DNA of 64,000 nt from Symsagittifera roscoffensis. Its lineage: Eukaryota; Xenacoelomorpha; Acoela; Convolutidae. Below, in pieces: positions 1 to 12,290 of the stretch. The stretch spans positions 39,452,379-39,516,378 of the forward strand of contig NC_087067.1 in assembly GCF_963678635.1 (NCBI RefSeq). Direction: 5' to 3'. Below the pieces are notes generated by a model. It ran no database searches. It was not told the DNA's origin and saw only the letters and a list, made by a program, of their open reading frames with translations. The number at the start of each line of letters is the position of its first letter. Position 1 is the stretch's first letter. The position numbers and the translations under genes are program-made.

Positions 1-1777
1 CCCCCAAAACGACGATACATATGAACAAATCATTGAACAGCCCCATACCACTACCTTTCAGTCTCAAAATAATTATTTTTTTCAGCCCACGATGAGCAGA
101 CAAATTGGATCAATCCACCGATCAAACTCCCACCCTGCCAACCTCCAAAATCCAATCCATATAATCCCACTTTTTGCTTTTCCGCCACCTGATTCACCAC
201 AAATTATTTTATCTTCAGACATGAATTCTGATACTAAATCAGATATCACAGTTTTACGACTCTATAACACCACAAAAGTTATTGAGAGAATTAAGGATGA
301 ACTATTCAGATTAACCACAGCACTCACACCCCGACAATTTACGTTTAGGATATAAGAAAATACTAAAATGATTCACTGCACTCCGAGCTAATGACTTTTC
401 ATTTGAACATTATGATCATAACATCATTAGATCTAACCAAGACCAATTTCTTGACGACGATCCTTTTGCAAACCCACAATTAACAGAAAAATTTTCATTA
501 GAACACCTTACTTATTCACACTTAACATACTAGATAAAAAGCATGATCACATTATTTCAGAAGCATTATCAGACACTCAAGCATACGAATCATTTCACGA
601 AACTTTCAAACATTTTCACTAACCTTTCATTTTCTCACACCAAAGGAACGTGCAGACGACATCATGTTACGAACTAAACAAACGCGCACCTACACTTAAT
701 ATTGATTTATCCAAAATCATTTTCATTTACACAGACTATCGCGACAACCCCACCACAGAGTTCAGTTTATCAATTCTAAATACACATCACCATTTTTTCC
801 TAAACTTCACGTATTGTTTTAAAAATACTAACCTTCAAGGCATCCTCCGGAATTACGACCCGATCACCCAAACGTATATATTTTGTCCCCTCACCAAGAC
901 TTTTAGCGACCAAGAAGCCTGTTCCCTAATAGTCCCGCATGAATATATTCAATCTATAGAACTACCCATTTTAGAATTCATCCACAACATTAAATACAAT
1001 CATAAAATTTACAATCTAAGCCAGAACACACCTCATGAATTTTCAGTAGCCACCGAAGAACTAAAAAATTAAAAGCACTTCAATTGCTTTGGCCACTGCT
1101 GCAAACTAAAAATATCATACGAATAAAAGCAAAATTACTAACTACATCCGACGCTATTCACGATGTTTTCCCTCACGGTTTTTTCCCCGACAACTAAGGT
1201 AAGTATGAATTTAATATTTTAAAACTAACTAGATTAAAATAAAAAATAACCATTTTTTATAAATCGTTTACATTTTCTTTAGTCTTCACCCATGATCACC
1301 TACAACAAAAAGAAAATAACTAATAAAAATACAGACTCTTTCTTCAGAATAAAACTCTATTAAACCTACAGCACTGAATGATGCATTAAAATTCAAATCG
1401 AAAGCAATAAATTCATCTATAAATTTTTTCCTTAAATGTAGTAAAATTCAATACGATGATAATCAGTTTATAATTTTCAACCCCCACAAAGCAGTAAAAT
1501 TAAATCTTAAAGTAGTAAGTTTATACAAAGAAATGCAGTACTAACCTTTTAGATATCTCCTGTTCACCCGCACAAGAATTCTATCCACAATCGCACAACT
1601 CGCCCACGAAGAATTGTTTAAAATAATGAATTTTAAGTTTTAAGTTTGCACTAACAACAACTCAACAAGCGATAACAAGTTACCATTTTCCTTTAACCCG
1701 GTTGGAATAGAATTATATAATAACCAAACTAACCAACGCAGCTTACTAAACACTATAAACCATAAACGATAACACAT
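1..1777 (+). mobile_element. Decayed 3' fragment of the giant LTR element, copy A
   Basis: This stretch matches the 3' part of the intact element (about 26840-29300): the last codons of the env-like ORF, ORF-X and the noncoding region behind it. Roughly 0.5 kb of the N-terminal half of ORF-X is deleted near position 245. There is no gag, pol or LTR. It joins copy B at about 1777, where the 3' noncoding sequence switches abruptly to the env tail (CAATACACACACAAG). Confidence 0.85.
92..1197 (+). pseudogene. ORF-X pseudogene, copy A
   Basis: It begins at the same ATGA junction as intact ORF-X (26930) and ends at the equivalent TAA (1195-1197). An internal deletion near 245 removes the Pro/Ser-rich N-terminal half, and several frameshifts (for example near 350, 500 and 1070) break the frame. 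The longest surviving piece is 650-1072. Directly after the stop comes GTAAGTATG, the donor of the apparent 3'-UTR intron also present in the intact element. Confidence 0.8.
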
Positions 1778-4100
1778 GGTCAATACACACACAAGTAAAC
1801 CGACAAGCAAGCGTAGCACGCAAGTTATTTGCAGGATTTTTTGGAATATTTTCATCATCAATAAATAAATTCCTCTTAGATGCACAAATCAAAGAATATA
1901 ATACAAAAATATGAACACACCCGAACACATACGACGAATCAAACAATAATACAAGTGCATTACCTACAGTACCACACTTACCAAACCTCCATCATAACCA
2001 TCCACTATCATTAGTCTCACAAAATTTTAGGAACTTGGCAATCACAAACCCCCCAAACTTGAGACCAAGCCACATACAAAGCCCCATTCAACATATAGTT
2101 ACACAACACCCCCAAAACGACGATACATATAAACCAATCATTGAACAGCCCGATACCACCAACTTTCAGTCTGAAAATAATTATTTTTTTCAGCCCACGA
2201 TGAACAGACAAATTGGATCAATCCACCGACCAAACTCCCACCCTGCCAACCTCCAAAATCCAATCCATATAATCCCACTTTTTGCTTTTCCGCCACCTGA
2301 ATCACCACAAATTATTACATCATCAGGCATGAATTCTGATACTAACTCAGATATCACAGTTTTTCAAACAATATCACAATTTAATAACTCCGATGGAGAA
2401 ACTCCCGATTATTTGCAGTCTCCGAACCTACCCCTTCTACCCACACCCAAACCACCTCCTAAACCTTCTCAAAACCCCTTTTTCAATCTATTCAACCTCA
2501 AAACTAATGTACATCTCCCTACACTCCTTCTCAAGTGACCCCGACCTACTCCCCTTTTCATCACGAACGATATAACAACAAGTGCCCAGATAATTTTCAA
2601 ATTTCTAATGAATTAGATAATTTTATAACATTGCAACAACAGTTACTATCTCCACATATCCTCACCATTCACCAACTATCATCAACAATCACATCATCAA
2701 ATCCACCAACACCTACACCAATTTCAGATAATACCCCATCACTCGCTCAATCATCCACATCAACAGAAACATCCACTAGTACTAACCGAGCTTATAGAAC
2801 CTTTAAACGAAAATCCCAAACCACCCGTTTCCATCCAAACCCGGAACCACCCGAGAAAATATAAACCATCCAGACCACACCAATACTACAAATTATCTTC
2901 AATTAACCCTACCTTTATTTTCCCAATATACTCTAAATCAATCCGACCCTAACCCTGAACCACGTCACTTTGTAGATGAACATGTATTAATACCCACACT
3001 TCGTTGGACAGCTTATTATAATTTTACTACCCCTCTTACGATACCACTCTATAACACCACAAAACATATTGAGAGAAATAAAGACGAATTATTCAGATTA
3101 ACCACAGCACTCACACCCAGACAATTTACATACGTAGGATATAAGAAATCACAAAAAACATTCACTGTACTCCGAGCTAACGACTTTTCAAATGAATATT
3201 ATGCTCATAACATCATTAGATCTAACCAAGACCAATTTCTTGATGACGATGAGTTTGCACACCCACAATTAACAGAAAAAGTTTTCATTAAAACACCTTA
3301 CTTATTCACACTTAACATACTAGATAAAAAGCATGATCACATTATTTCAGAAGCATTATCAGACATTCAAGCATACAAATCATTTCACGAAATTTTCAAA
3401 CATTTTCACTAACCTATCATTTTCTCACACCAAAAGAACGTTCACACGACATCATGTTACGAACTAAACAAACACGCAACGTAATTTCGATTTATCCAAA
3501 AACTTTTTCATTTACACACACTATCGCGACAACCCCACCACAGATTTCAGTTTATCAATTCTAAATACAAATCACCATTTTTTCCTAAACTTCACGTATT
3601 GTTTTAAAAATACTAACCTTCAAGGCATCCTCCGGAATTACGACCCGATCACCCAAATGTATATATTTTGTCCCCTCACCAAGACTTTCAACGACCAAGA
3701 AGCCCGTTCCCTAATTTCCCGCATGAATATATTCAACCTATAGAACTACCCATTTTAGAATTCATCCACAACACTAAATACAATAATAAAATTTAAAATC
3801 TAAGCCAGAACACACATCATGAATCTTACAAGTAGTAAATTTATACAAAGAAATGCAGTACTAACCTTTTATATATCTCCTGTTCACCCGCACAATAATT
3901 CTATCCACAATCGCACAACTCGCCCACGAAGAATTGTTTAAAATAATGAATTTTATGTTTTAAGTTTGCACTAACAACAACTCAAACAAGCAATAACAAC
4001 TTTCCAACTTTCCTCTAACCCGGTTGGAATAGAATTATATAATAACCAAACTAACCAACGCAGCTTACTAAACACCATAAACCATAAACTATAACACATG
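1778..4100 (+). mobile_element. Decayed 3' fragment of the giant LTR element, copy B
   Basis: Starts inside the env-like tail (homologous to about 26510), runs through ORF-X and then jumps, by a deletion near 3828, to the noncoding region (about 29040 equivalent). The switch back to env tail at about 4100 has the same local sequence as the A/B join (ACACATG then CAATACACACAC). This indicates head-to-tail duplication of one unit rather than independent insertions. Confidence 0.85.
2200..3827 (+). pseudogene. ORF-X pseudogene, copy B
   Basis: Starts at the conserved ATGA overlap with the env-like frame. The first 113 codons are open (to 2538), then a frameshift occurs; further indels lie near 2810, 3408 and 3480. 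The C-terminal quarter is lost in a deletion at about 3828. It can be recognised along its length by motifs shared with intact ORF-X, for example NRAYRTFKRK and the PITQMYIFCP region. Confidence 0.8.
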
Positions 4101-4518
4101 TGCAATACACACACAAGTAAACCGACAAGCAACCGTAGCACGCATATTATTTGCTGGATTTTTTGGAATATTTTCATCATCAATATATAAATTCCTCTTA
4201 GATGCACAAATGAAAGAATATAATACAAATATATGAACACACCCGAACACATACGACGAATCAAACAATAATACAAGTGCATTACCTACAGTACCACACT
4301 TACCAAACCTCCATCATAACCATCCACTATCATTAGTCTCACGAAATTTTAGGAACTTGGCAACCACAAACTCCCCAAACTTGAGACCAAGCCACATACA
4401 AAGCCCCATTCAACATATAGTGACACAACACCCCCAAAATGACGATACATATGAACAAATCATTGAACAATCCCATACCACCACCTTCAGTTTCAAAATA
4501 ATTTTTTTTCAGCCCACG

Positions 4519-6306
4519 ATGAGCAGACAAATTGGATCAATCCACCGATCAAACTCCCACCCTGCCAACCTCCAAAATCCAATCCATATAATGTTACTTT
4601 TGCTTTTCCGCCACCTGATTCACCACAAATTATTCCATCATCAGGCATGAATTCTGATACTAACTCAGATATCACAGTTTTTCAAACAATATCACAATTT
4701 AATAACTCCGACGTAGAAACTCCAGATGAATTTGCAGTCTCCGAACTATCCCCTTCTACCCACACCCAAACCACCTCCTCGACCTTCTCAAAACCCCTTT
4801 TTTAACATATTCAACCTCAAAACTAATGTATATCTCCCTACACTCCTTCTCAAGTGACCCCGATCTACTCCCCTTTTCATCACGAACGATCCATCAACAA
4901 TTGCCCAGATAATTTTCAAATTTTCAATGAATTAGATAATTTTATAACATTGCAACAACAGTTATTATCTCCCCACACCCTCACTTTTCACCAACTATCA
5001 TCAACAATCACATCATCAAATCCACCAACACCTACAACAATTTCAGATAATACCCCATCACTCGCTCAATCATCCACATCAACAGAAACATCCACTAGTA
5101 CTAACCGAGCTTATAGAACCTTTAAACGAAAAATCCCAAACCACCCGTTTCCATCCAAACCCAGAACCGCCCGAGAATATATAAACCATCCAGACCACAC
5201 CAATACTACGAATTATCTTCAATTAACCCTACCTTTATTTCCCCAATATACACTAAATCAATCCAACCCTAACCCTGAACCACGTCACTTTGTAGTTGAA
5301 CATGTATTGATACCCACACTTCGTTGGACAGCTTATTATAATTCTACTAACCCCCTTACGATACCACTCTATAACACCACAAAAGATATTGAGAGAAATA
5401 AGGACAAACTTTTCAGATTAACCACAGCACTCACACCCCGACAATTTACATACGTAGGATATAAGAAATTACTAAAAACATTCACTGTACTCCGAGCTAA
5501 CGACTTTTTAAATGAATATTATGATCATAACATCATTAGAACTAACCAAGACCAATTTCTTGACGATGAGTTTGCAAACCCACAATTAACAGAAAAAAAG
5601 TTTCATTAAAACACCTTACTTATTCACACTTAACATACTAGATAAAAAGCTTGATCACATTATTTCAGAAGCATTATCAGACATTCAAGCATACAAATCA
5701 TTTCACGAAATTTTCAAACTTTTTCACTAACCTTTCATTTTTCTCACACCAAAAGAATGTTCACACGACATCATGTTATGAACTAAACAAACACGCACCT
5801 GCACTTAATATCGATTTATCCAAAATCATTTTCATTTACACACACTATCGCGACAACCCCACCTCAGATTTCAGTTTATCAATTCTAAATACACATCACC
5901 ATTTTTCCTAAACTTCACGTATTGTATTAAAAATAATAACCTTCAAGACATCCTCCGGAATTACGACCCGATCACTCAAATAAATATATTTTGTCCCCTC
6001 ACCAAGACTTTCAACGACGAAGAAGCCTGTTCCCTAATAGTCCCGCATGAATATATTCAATCTATAGAACTACCCATTTTAGAATTCATCCACAACACTA
6101 AATACAATCATAAAATTTACAATCTAAGCCAGAACACACCTCATGAATTTTCAGTAGCCACCAAAGAACTAAAAATCATAAAAACACTTCAATTGCTTTG
6201 GCCACTGCTGCAAACTAAAAATATCATACGCATACAAGCAAAATTACTAACTACATCCGACGCTATTCACGATGTTTTCCCTCACGGTTTTTTCCCCGAC
6301 AACTAA
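4519..6306 (+). pseudogene. ORF-X pseudogene, copy C
   Basis: This is the longest of the decayed ORF-X copies, from the conserved ATGA start to the equivalent TAA (6304-6306). Frameshifts occur near 4590 and 4850. The block 4854-5609 is still open for 251 codons, and another short block runs 5651-5911. GTAAGTATG follows the stop. It is non-functional as written. Confidence 0.8.
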
Positions 6307-7561
6307 GGTAAGTATGAGTTTAATATTTTAAAACTAACTAGATTAAAATAAAAACTAACCATTCTTTATAAATCGTTTACATTTTCTTTAGTCTTCACCC
6401 ATGATCACCTACAACAAAAAGAAAAAACACCTTTTATATATCTCCTGTTCACCCGCACAAGAATTCTATCCACAATCGCACAACTCGCCCACGAAGAATT
6501 GTTTAAGATAATGAATTTTATGTTTTAAGTTTGCACTAACAACAACTCAAACAAGCAATAACAACTTTCCAACTTTCCTCTAACCCGGTTGGAATGGAAT
6601 TATATAATAACCAAACTAACCAATGCAGCTAACTAAACAAAATAAACCACAAACTAACAGCATGACTAAAAAAAGAACACCTACGGTACCCAAACCGGAT
6701 TAAACCAGCTTAAAACTGGATAAGTTATTCTTTTGAAGACTATTACCAAGTCTAAAAAAGAAATAAAAAAACACCAAAAAGTGTCAAGACAAAGCCAAAA
6801 CAAAAACAATTTGATTTTTGAAAAAAGGACACAACCAAAATAACAAAAATAACCCAGAAATAATATAACATAAGACGTTAGCACAAAACAGGACCCCTTA
6901 AAAACCAGCATGAAATCATACTCTCACTCCTGGCCTAACCCACCAGAGAGGACGTCCTGAGCATGCTTTATAGCCGGCCTAACCCACCGTGCTACATCCA
7001 CGCTTTGTGACCACACTATGTTTTTGACAAGAGGTACTCAAGGGTGAGTAACTCTTAAAAACAACTGAACTAAAACTAAAACGCTTTTGCGAAAAAATTA
7101 ACCAAAATCATAATTAAAAATTAGAATTAACAAAATTTTATAAAATGTAAATTATAATATGCAGTACATAGATCGCGACCAACCGCAAAGACGAGCATCC
7201 AAAGACTAGACGACCCCATCACACTCAACCTACAGAATGGCTAAACACAACCGACATGCCGCTCACAATCACGAAACAAAAAAGGATGTAGAGTACGACT
7301 TGACTTAGCAGAAAAAGACTTCATTGAATCAGACCAATGACCACCTCGATTTTCAAGTATACGTAGAGATCCGAGTTACAAGGCGTTCCCTCCAAACTCG
7401 AGCTTCACGCCATTCCCAGACAAGAGTGATAATCGATCAGTTCTCCACCCAAGCAGAACAAACAATCATAGCAAACCATTTTGAAATCAGATTGATTTCA
7501 CCGGCGGTCGCAGCCATCTTCGAACAGACAACATAAAAATAAAGACGTTTAAAAAATGCTG

Positions 7562-7770
7562 TGGAACCAGATCTAAACTAAATTTTATTATTGGTTATAA
7601 ATTGGATATTTTTTGACTATAAAATATTTAATATTAACCAATCATGAGCCATCTAACTAACAACCCACTTATTTGTAAGTGCTGAAATTACTTGTAATTT
7701 CAGCAACAGAGAGATTTGAATTTAACTTAGAAATTAGTTACCTCTCCAAGAGACCTTCTAGCAATCGCAA
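7562..7770 (+). repeat. Partial LTR (5' half)
   Basis: Begins TGGAACC like the 410-bp LTRs of the intact element and matches their first half with many substitutions (it is the same subtype as 10529-10939). It ends abruptly at GCAATCGCAA, where ORF-X sequence of copy D starts. It is therefore a truncated, rearranged LTR rather than a solo LTR. Confidence 0.85.
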
Positions 7771-9050
7771 TCCTACACCAATTTCAGATAATACCCCATC
7801 ACTCGCTCAATCATCCACATCAACAGAAACATCCACTAGTACTAACCGAGCTTATAGAACCTTTAAACGAAAAATCCCAAACCACCCGTTTCCATCCAAA
7901 CCCGGAACCACCCGAGAATATATAAACCATCCAGACCACACCAATACTACGAATTATCTTCAATTAACCCTACCTTTATTTCCCTAATATACTCTAAATC
8001 AATCCGACCCTAACCCTGAACCACGTCACTTTGTAGATGAACATGTATTAATACCCACACTTCGTTGGACAGCTTATTATAATTTTACTAATCCCCTTAC
8101 GATACCACTCTATAACACCACAAAAGATATTGAGAGAAATAAGGACGAATTATTCAGATTAACCACAGCACTCACACCCAGACAATTTACATACGTAGGA
8201 TATAAGAAATCACAAAAAACATTCACTGTACTCCGAGCTAACGACTTTTCAAATGAATATTATGCTCATAACATCATTAGATCTAACCAAGACCAATTTC
8301 TTGACGACGATGAGTTTGCACACCCACAATTAACAGAAAAAGTTTTCATTAAAACACCTTACTTATTCACACTTAACATACTAGATAAAAAGCATGATCA
8401 CATTATTTCAGAAGCATTATCAGACATTCAAGCATACAAATCAATTCACAAATTTTTCAAACATTTTTTACTAACCTTTCATTTTCTCACACCAAAAGAA
8501 CGTTCACACGACATCATGTTACGAACTAAACAAACACGCACCAACACTTAACTTCGATTTATCCAAAATCATTTTCATTTACACACACTATCGCGACAAC
8601 CCCACCACAGATTTCAGGTTTATCAATTCTAAATACACATAACCATTTTTCCTAAACTTCACGTATTGTTTTAAAAATACTAACCTTCAAGGCATCCTCC
8701 GGAATTACGACCCGATCACCCAAATGTATATATTTTGTCCCCTGACCAAGACTTTCAACGACCAAGAAGCCCGTTCCCTAATAGTCCCGCATGAATATAT
8801 TCAACCTATAGAACTACCCATTTTAGAATTCATCCACAACACTAAAGACAATCATAAAATTTACAATCTAAGCCAGAACACACCTCATGAATTTTCAGTA
8901 GCCACCAAAGAACTAAAAATCATAAAAACACTTCAATTGCTTTGGCCACTGCTGCAAACTAAAAATATCATACGCATACGAGCAAAATTACTAACTATAT
9001 CCGACGCTATTCACGATGTTTTCCCTCACGGTTTTTTTGCCGACAACTAA
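7771..9050 (+). pseudogene. ORF-X pseudogene, copy D (5'-truncated)
   Basis: It lacks the N-terminal part because of the rearrangement with the partial LTR at 7770. An early stop (7985), a frameshift near 8460 and others break the frame. The C-terminal 108 codons (8724-9050) are still open and end at the normal TAA, which is followed by GTAAGTATG. Confidence 0.8.
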
Positions 9051-10528
9051 GGTAAGTATGAATTTAATATTTTAAAACTAACTAGATTAAAATAAAAACT
9101 AACCATTCTTTATAAATCGTTTACATTTTCTTTAGTCTTCACCCATGGTCACCTACAACAAAAAGAAAAAACAACAAAAAATACAGACTCTTTCTTCAGA
9201 ATAAAACTCTATTAAACCTACAGCACTGAATGATGCATTAAAATTCAATTCGAAAGCAATAAATTCAACTATAAATTAATTCCCTAAATGTAGTAAAACT
9301 CAATACGATGATAATCAGTTTATAATTTTCAACCCCCACAGAGCGGTAAAATTAAATCTTAAAGTAGTAAATTTATACAAAGAAATGCAGTACTAACCTT
9401 TTATATATCTCCTGTTCACCCGCACAATAATTCTATCCACAATCGCACAACTCGCCCACGAAGAATTGTTTAAAATAATGAATTTTATGTTTTAAGTTTG
9501 CACTAACAACAACTCAAACAAGCAATAACAACTTTCCAACTTTCCTCTAACCCGGTTGGAATGGAATTATATAATAACCAAACTAACCAATGCAGCTAAC
9601 TAAACAAAATAAACCACAAACTAACAGCATGACTAAAAAAAGAACACCTACGGTACCCAAACCGGATTAAACCAGCTTAAAACTGGATAAGTTATTCTTT
9701 TGAAGACTATTACCAAGTCTAAAAAAGAAATAAAAAAACACCAAAAAGTCGCAAGACAAAGCCAAAACAAAAACAATTTGATTTTTGAAAAAGGGACACA
9801 ACCAAAATAACAAAAAAAACCCAGAAATAATATAACATAAAACGTTAGCACAAAACAGGACCCCTTAAAAACCAGCATGAAATCATACTCTCACTTCTGG
9901 CCTAACCCACCAGAGAGGACGTCCTGAGCATGCTCTATAGCCGGCCTAACCCACCATGCTACATCCACGCTTTGTGACCACACTATATTTTTGACAAGAG
10001 GTACTCAAGGGTGAGTAACTCTTAAAAACAACTGAACTAAAACTAAAAAGCTTTTGCGAAAAAATTAACCAAAATCATAATTAAAAATTAGAATTAACAA
10101 AATTTTATAAAATGTAAATTATAATATGCAGTACATAGATCGCGACCAACCGCAAAGACGAGCATCCAAAGACTAGACGACCCCATCACACTCAACCTAC
10201 AGAATGGCTAAACACAACCGACATGCCGCTCACAATCACGAAACAAAAAAGGATGTAGAGTACGACTTGACTTAGCAGAAAAGGACTTCATTGAATCAGA
10301 CCAATGACCACCTCAATGTTCAAGTATACGTAAAGATCCGAGTTACAAGGCATTCCCTCCAAACTCGAGCTTCACGCCATTCCCAGACAAGAGTTATAAT
10401 CGATCAGTTCTTCACCCAAGCAGAACAAACAATCATAGCAAACCATTTTGAAATCAGATTGATTTCACCGGCGGTCGCAGCCATCTTCGAACAGACAACA
10501 TAAAAATAAAATCGTTTAAAAAGTGCTG

Positions 10529-10939
10529 TGGAACCAGATCTAAATTACATTTTATTATTGGTTATAAATTGGATATTTTATCACTATAAAATATTTAATA
10601 TTAACCAATCATGAGCCATCTAACTAACCACCCACTTATTTGTAAGTGCTGAAATTACTTGTAATTTCAGCAACAGAGAGATTTGAAATTAACTTAGAAA
10701 TTATTTACCTCTCCAAGAGACCTTCTAGCAATCGCAATAAGCCAGTAGACTCTAGATCTATTGAGCCTAGCAGAGACTAGTTAAACACCCTGAGACTAGT
10801 AGATATAAGAGTAAGATTAGGATCGGTATTAGACTAAGAAGTTGCACCAATCTATCCGGCGAAAAATAAGATAGCGTGACGAGTAGACGGTGTACCTTAT
10901 CCGAAATTACTCAATGAGTTAAACCTCGAACCTAACTCA
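10529..10939 (+). repeat. Full-length older LTR of the same family
   Basis: It is 411 bp, begins TGGAACC and ends TAACTCA, and is collinear with the 410-bp LTRs at 11861 and 30340 but clearly diverged. Its last 15 bases before TAACTCA differ from those of the other copies. It is followed not by a PBS but by an AT-rich hairpin stem. Confidence 0.88.
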
Positions 10940-11290
10940 CCTGCAATATACAAATATATATATACTTTGCCAAAAATATTCCCTGCTACATTCGGTCCTA
11001 GATCGCGACCAACCGCATCTATATTTTTGGCAAAGTATATATATATTTGTATATTGCAGGTGAGTTAGGTTCGAGGTTTGACTCATTGAGTAATTTCGGA
11101 TCAGGTACACCATCTACTCGTCACGCTATCTTATTTTTGGCCGGATAGATTGGTGCAACTTCTTAGTCTAATACCGATCCTAATCTTACTCTTATATCTA
11201 CTAGTCTCAGGGTGTTTAACTAGTCTCTGCTAGGCTCAATAGATTTAGAGTCTACTGGCTTATTGCGATTGCTAGAAGGTCTCTTGGAGT
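10711..11290. repeat. Large inverted repeat: LTR 3' half mirrored
   Basis: The left arm 10711-10979 (3' half of the LTR plus TATATATACTTTGCCAAAAATAT) is repeated in inverted orientation at about 11030-11290. The two arms are separated by about 50 bp that include a short stretch (GATCGCGACCAACCGCA) also found in the element's 3' noncoding region (7171, 10140). The arms are close to identical. It looks like a foldback or hairpin-type rearrangement of an LTR end. Confidence 0.85.
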
Positions 11291-11860
11291 TACATTTTAG
11301 CCAAAGCTGGTAAAAAGAAGATGTGTGTGTGTGTGTGTTGAAGAGCCTGTTTGTCGCATGAAAGATACAAAGAGCTCAAGTGAACCCTACTTGGGACGTA
11401 CCTAACCGATTCTTTTCATTTATCAATTTCTAACCTGCGAGAAATGACAATGTAATGAAATAAGCAACGATAACTAATCACTGGTACTCCTTTGTCAACC
11501 GCTGAAAACAAAAAAAAATACAACACGCTCGAACCACTTAATTCTTCCTTTCATGCAATTGCTCTCGCCTGTTTCAAAAATCAAATCATTATGGATTTTG
11601 ATCTCGCAACTACTACGAGGCTTCACAGAACTTCATTCATCCAGAAATGACAAAATGTAGTAATTCGGTAAAGATACAGTTCTGCACTATTTCATCAATT
11701 TATGAAGCGGTACTTTTGGGAGAGCAAACATCTACAGTCTACGTTTGATTAGACAGAAAAATTCCAAAAAAAATAATAATACAAAAAGATAAAGAAAAGG
11801 ATAGTTAGCACATTACTGAATAATTCTCGCGGAATAACTCATTCATTAGATTCGTTGATG
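11291..11860. other. Flank between old LTR palindrome and intact element
   Basis: I see no gene here. A short TG microsatellite lies near 11325-11339. The rest is AT-rich unique sequence forming the left flank of the intact element. Confidence 0.6.
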
Positions 11861-12270
11861 TGGAACCTGATCTAAACTATATTTTATGATTGGATAAATT
11901 AAATGTTTTACCAATGTAAAGTATTTAATATTAACCAATCATGATCCATCTAACTAACAACCCACTTATTTGTAAGTGCTGAAGTTACTTGTAATTTCAG
12001 CACCAGAGAGATTTGAATTTAACTTAGAAATTAGTTGGACTCTCCCGAGCACTTCAGCAGCCGCAATAAACCAGTATACCCTAGATCTATTGAGCCTAGC
12101 AGAGACTAGTTAAACAACCTGAGACTAGATAGTATAAGAGTAAGATTAGGATCGGTATTAGACTAAGAAGTTGCACGAATCTATCCGGCCGAAAATAAGA
12201 TAGCGTGACGAGCAGACGGTGTACCCTATCCGAAATTACTCTATGAGTTAAACACCCCAGTCATAACTCA
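11861..12270 (+). repeat. 5' LTR
   Basis: 410 bp, TGGAACC...ATAACTCA, with the same length as the 3' LTR. It contains AATAAA at 12065-12070 and a TATA-like TATAAGAG at 12133-12140, possible polyadenylation and promoter signals (inferred). The PBS follows 2 bp after the end. Confidence 0.93.
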
Positions 12271-12272
12271 TC

Positions 12273-12290
12273 TGGTGCGACCATAAGTCT
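12273..12290 (+). promoter_or_regulatory. Primer binding site (PBS)
   Basis: TGGTGCGACC starts two bases after the LTR end and carries the TGG expected to pair with a tRNA CCA tail. The same LTR-TC-TGGTGCGACC junction occurs in the inverted fragment at 62313-62325, so it is a conserved family feature. The primer tRNA could not be identified by eye. Confidence 0.7.

Larger units (their letters stand above)
4101..7770 (+). mobile_element. Decayed 3' end of the giant LTR element, copy C, with partial LTR
   Basis: Env tail, ORF-X remnant, noncoding region (6420-7561) and the first half of an LTR (7562-7770). The noncoding part keeps a block also found at 9890-10000 and 29570-29670 (paired CCTAACCCACC motifs, GGACGTCCTGAGCATGC), so this block is conserved among copies of different age. 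The LTR stops mid-way at 7770, where copy D begins inside ORF-X. Confidence 0.85.
7771..10939 (+). mobile_element. Decayed 3' end of the giant LTR element, copy D, with full LTR
   Basis: Begins inside ORF-X (equivalent to about 27430), continues through the ORF-X C-terminus and the 3' noncoding region (9051-10528), and ends with a complete LTR (10529-10939). Its noncoding region is nearly identical to that of copy C, so C and D share a recent common source. Confidence 0.85.

Noticed and set aside
6681..6911. 76-aa hydrophobic minus-strand frames at 6681 and 9648
   Set aside because: Reverse complement of the A/C-rich 3' noncoding region; not open in the intact element at the equivalent place.
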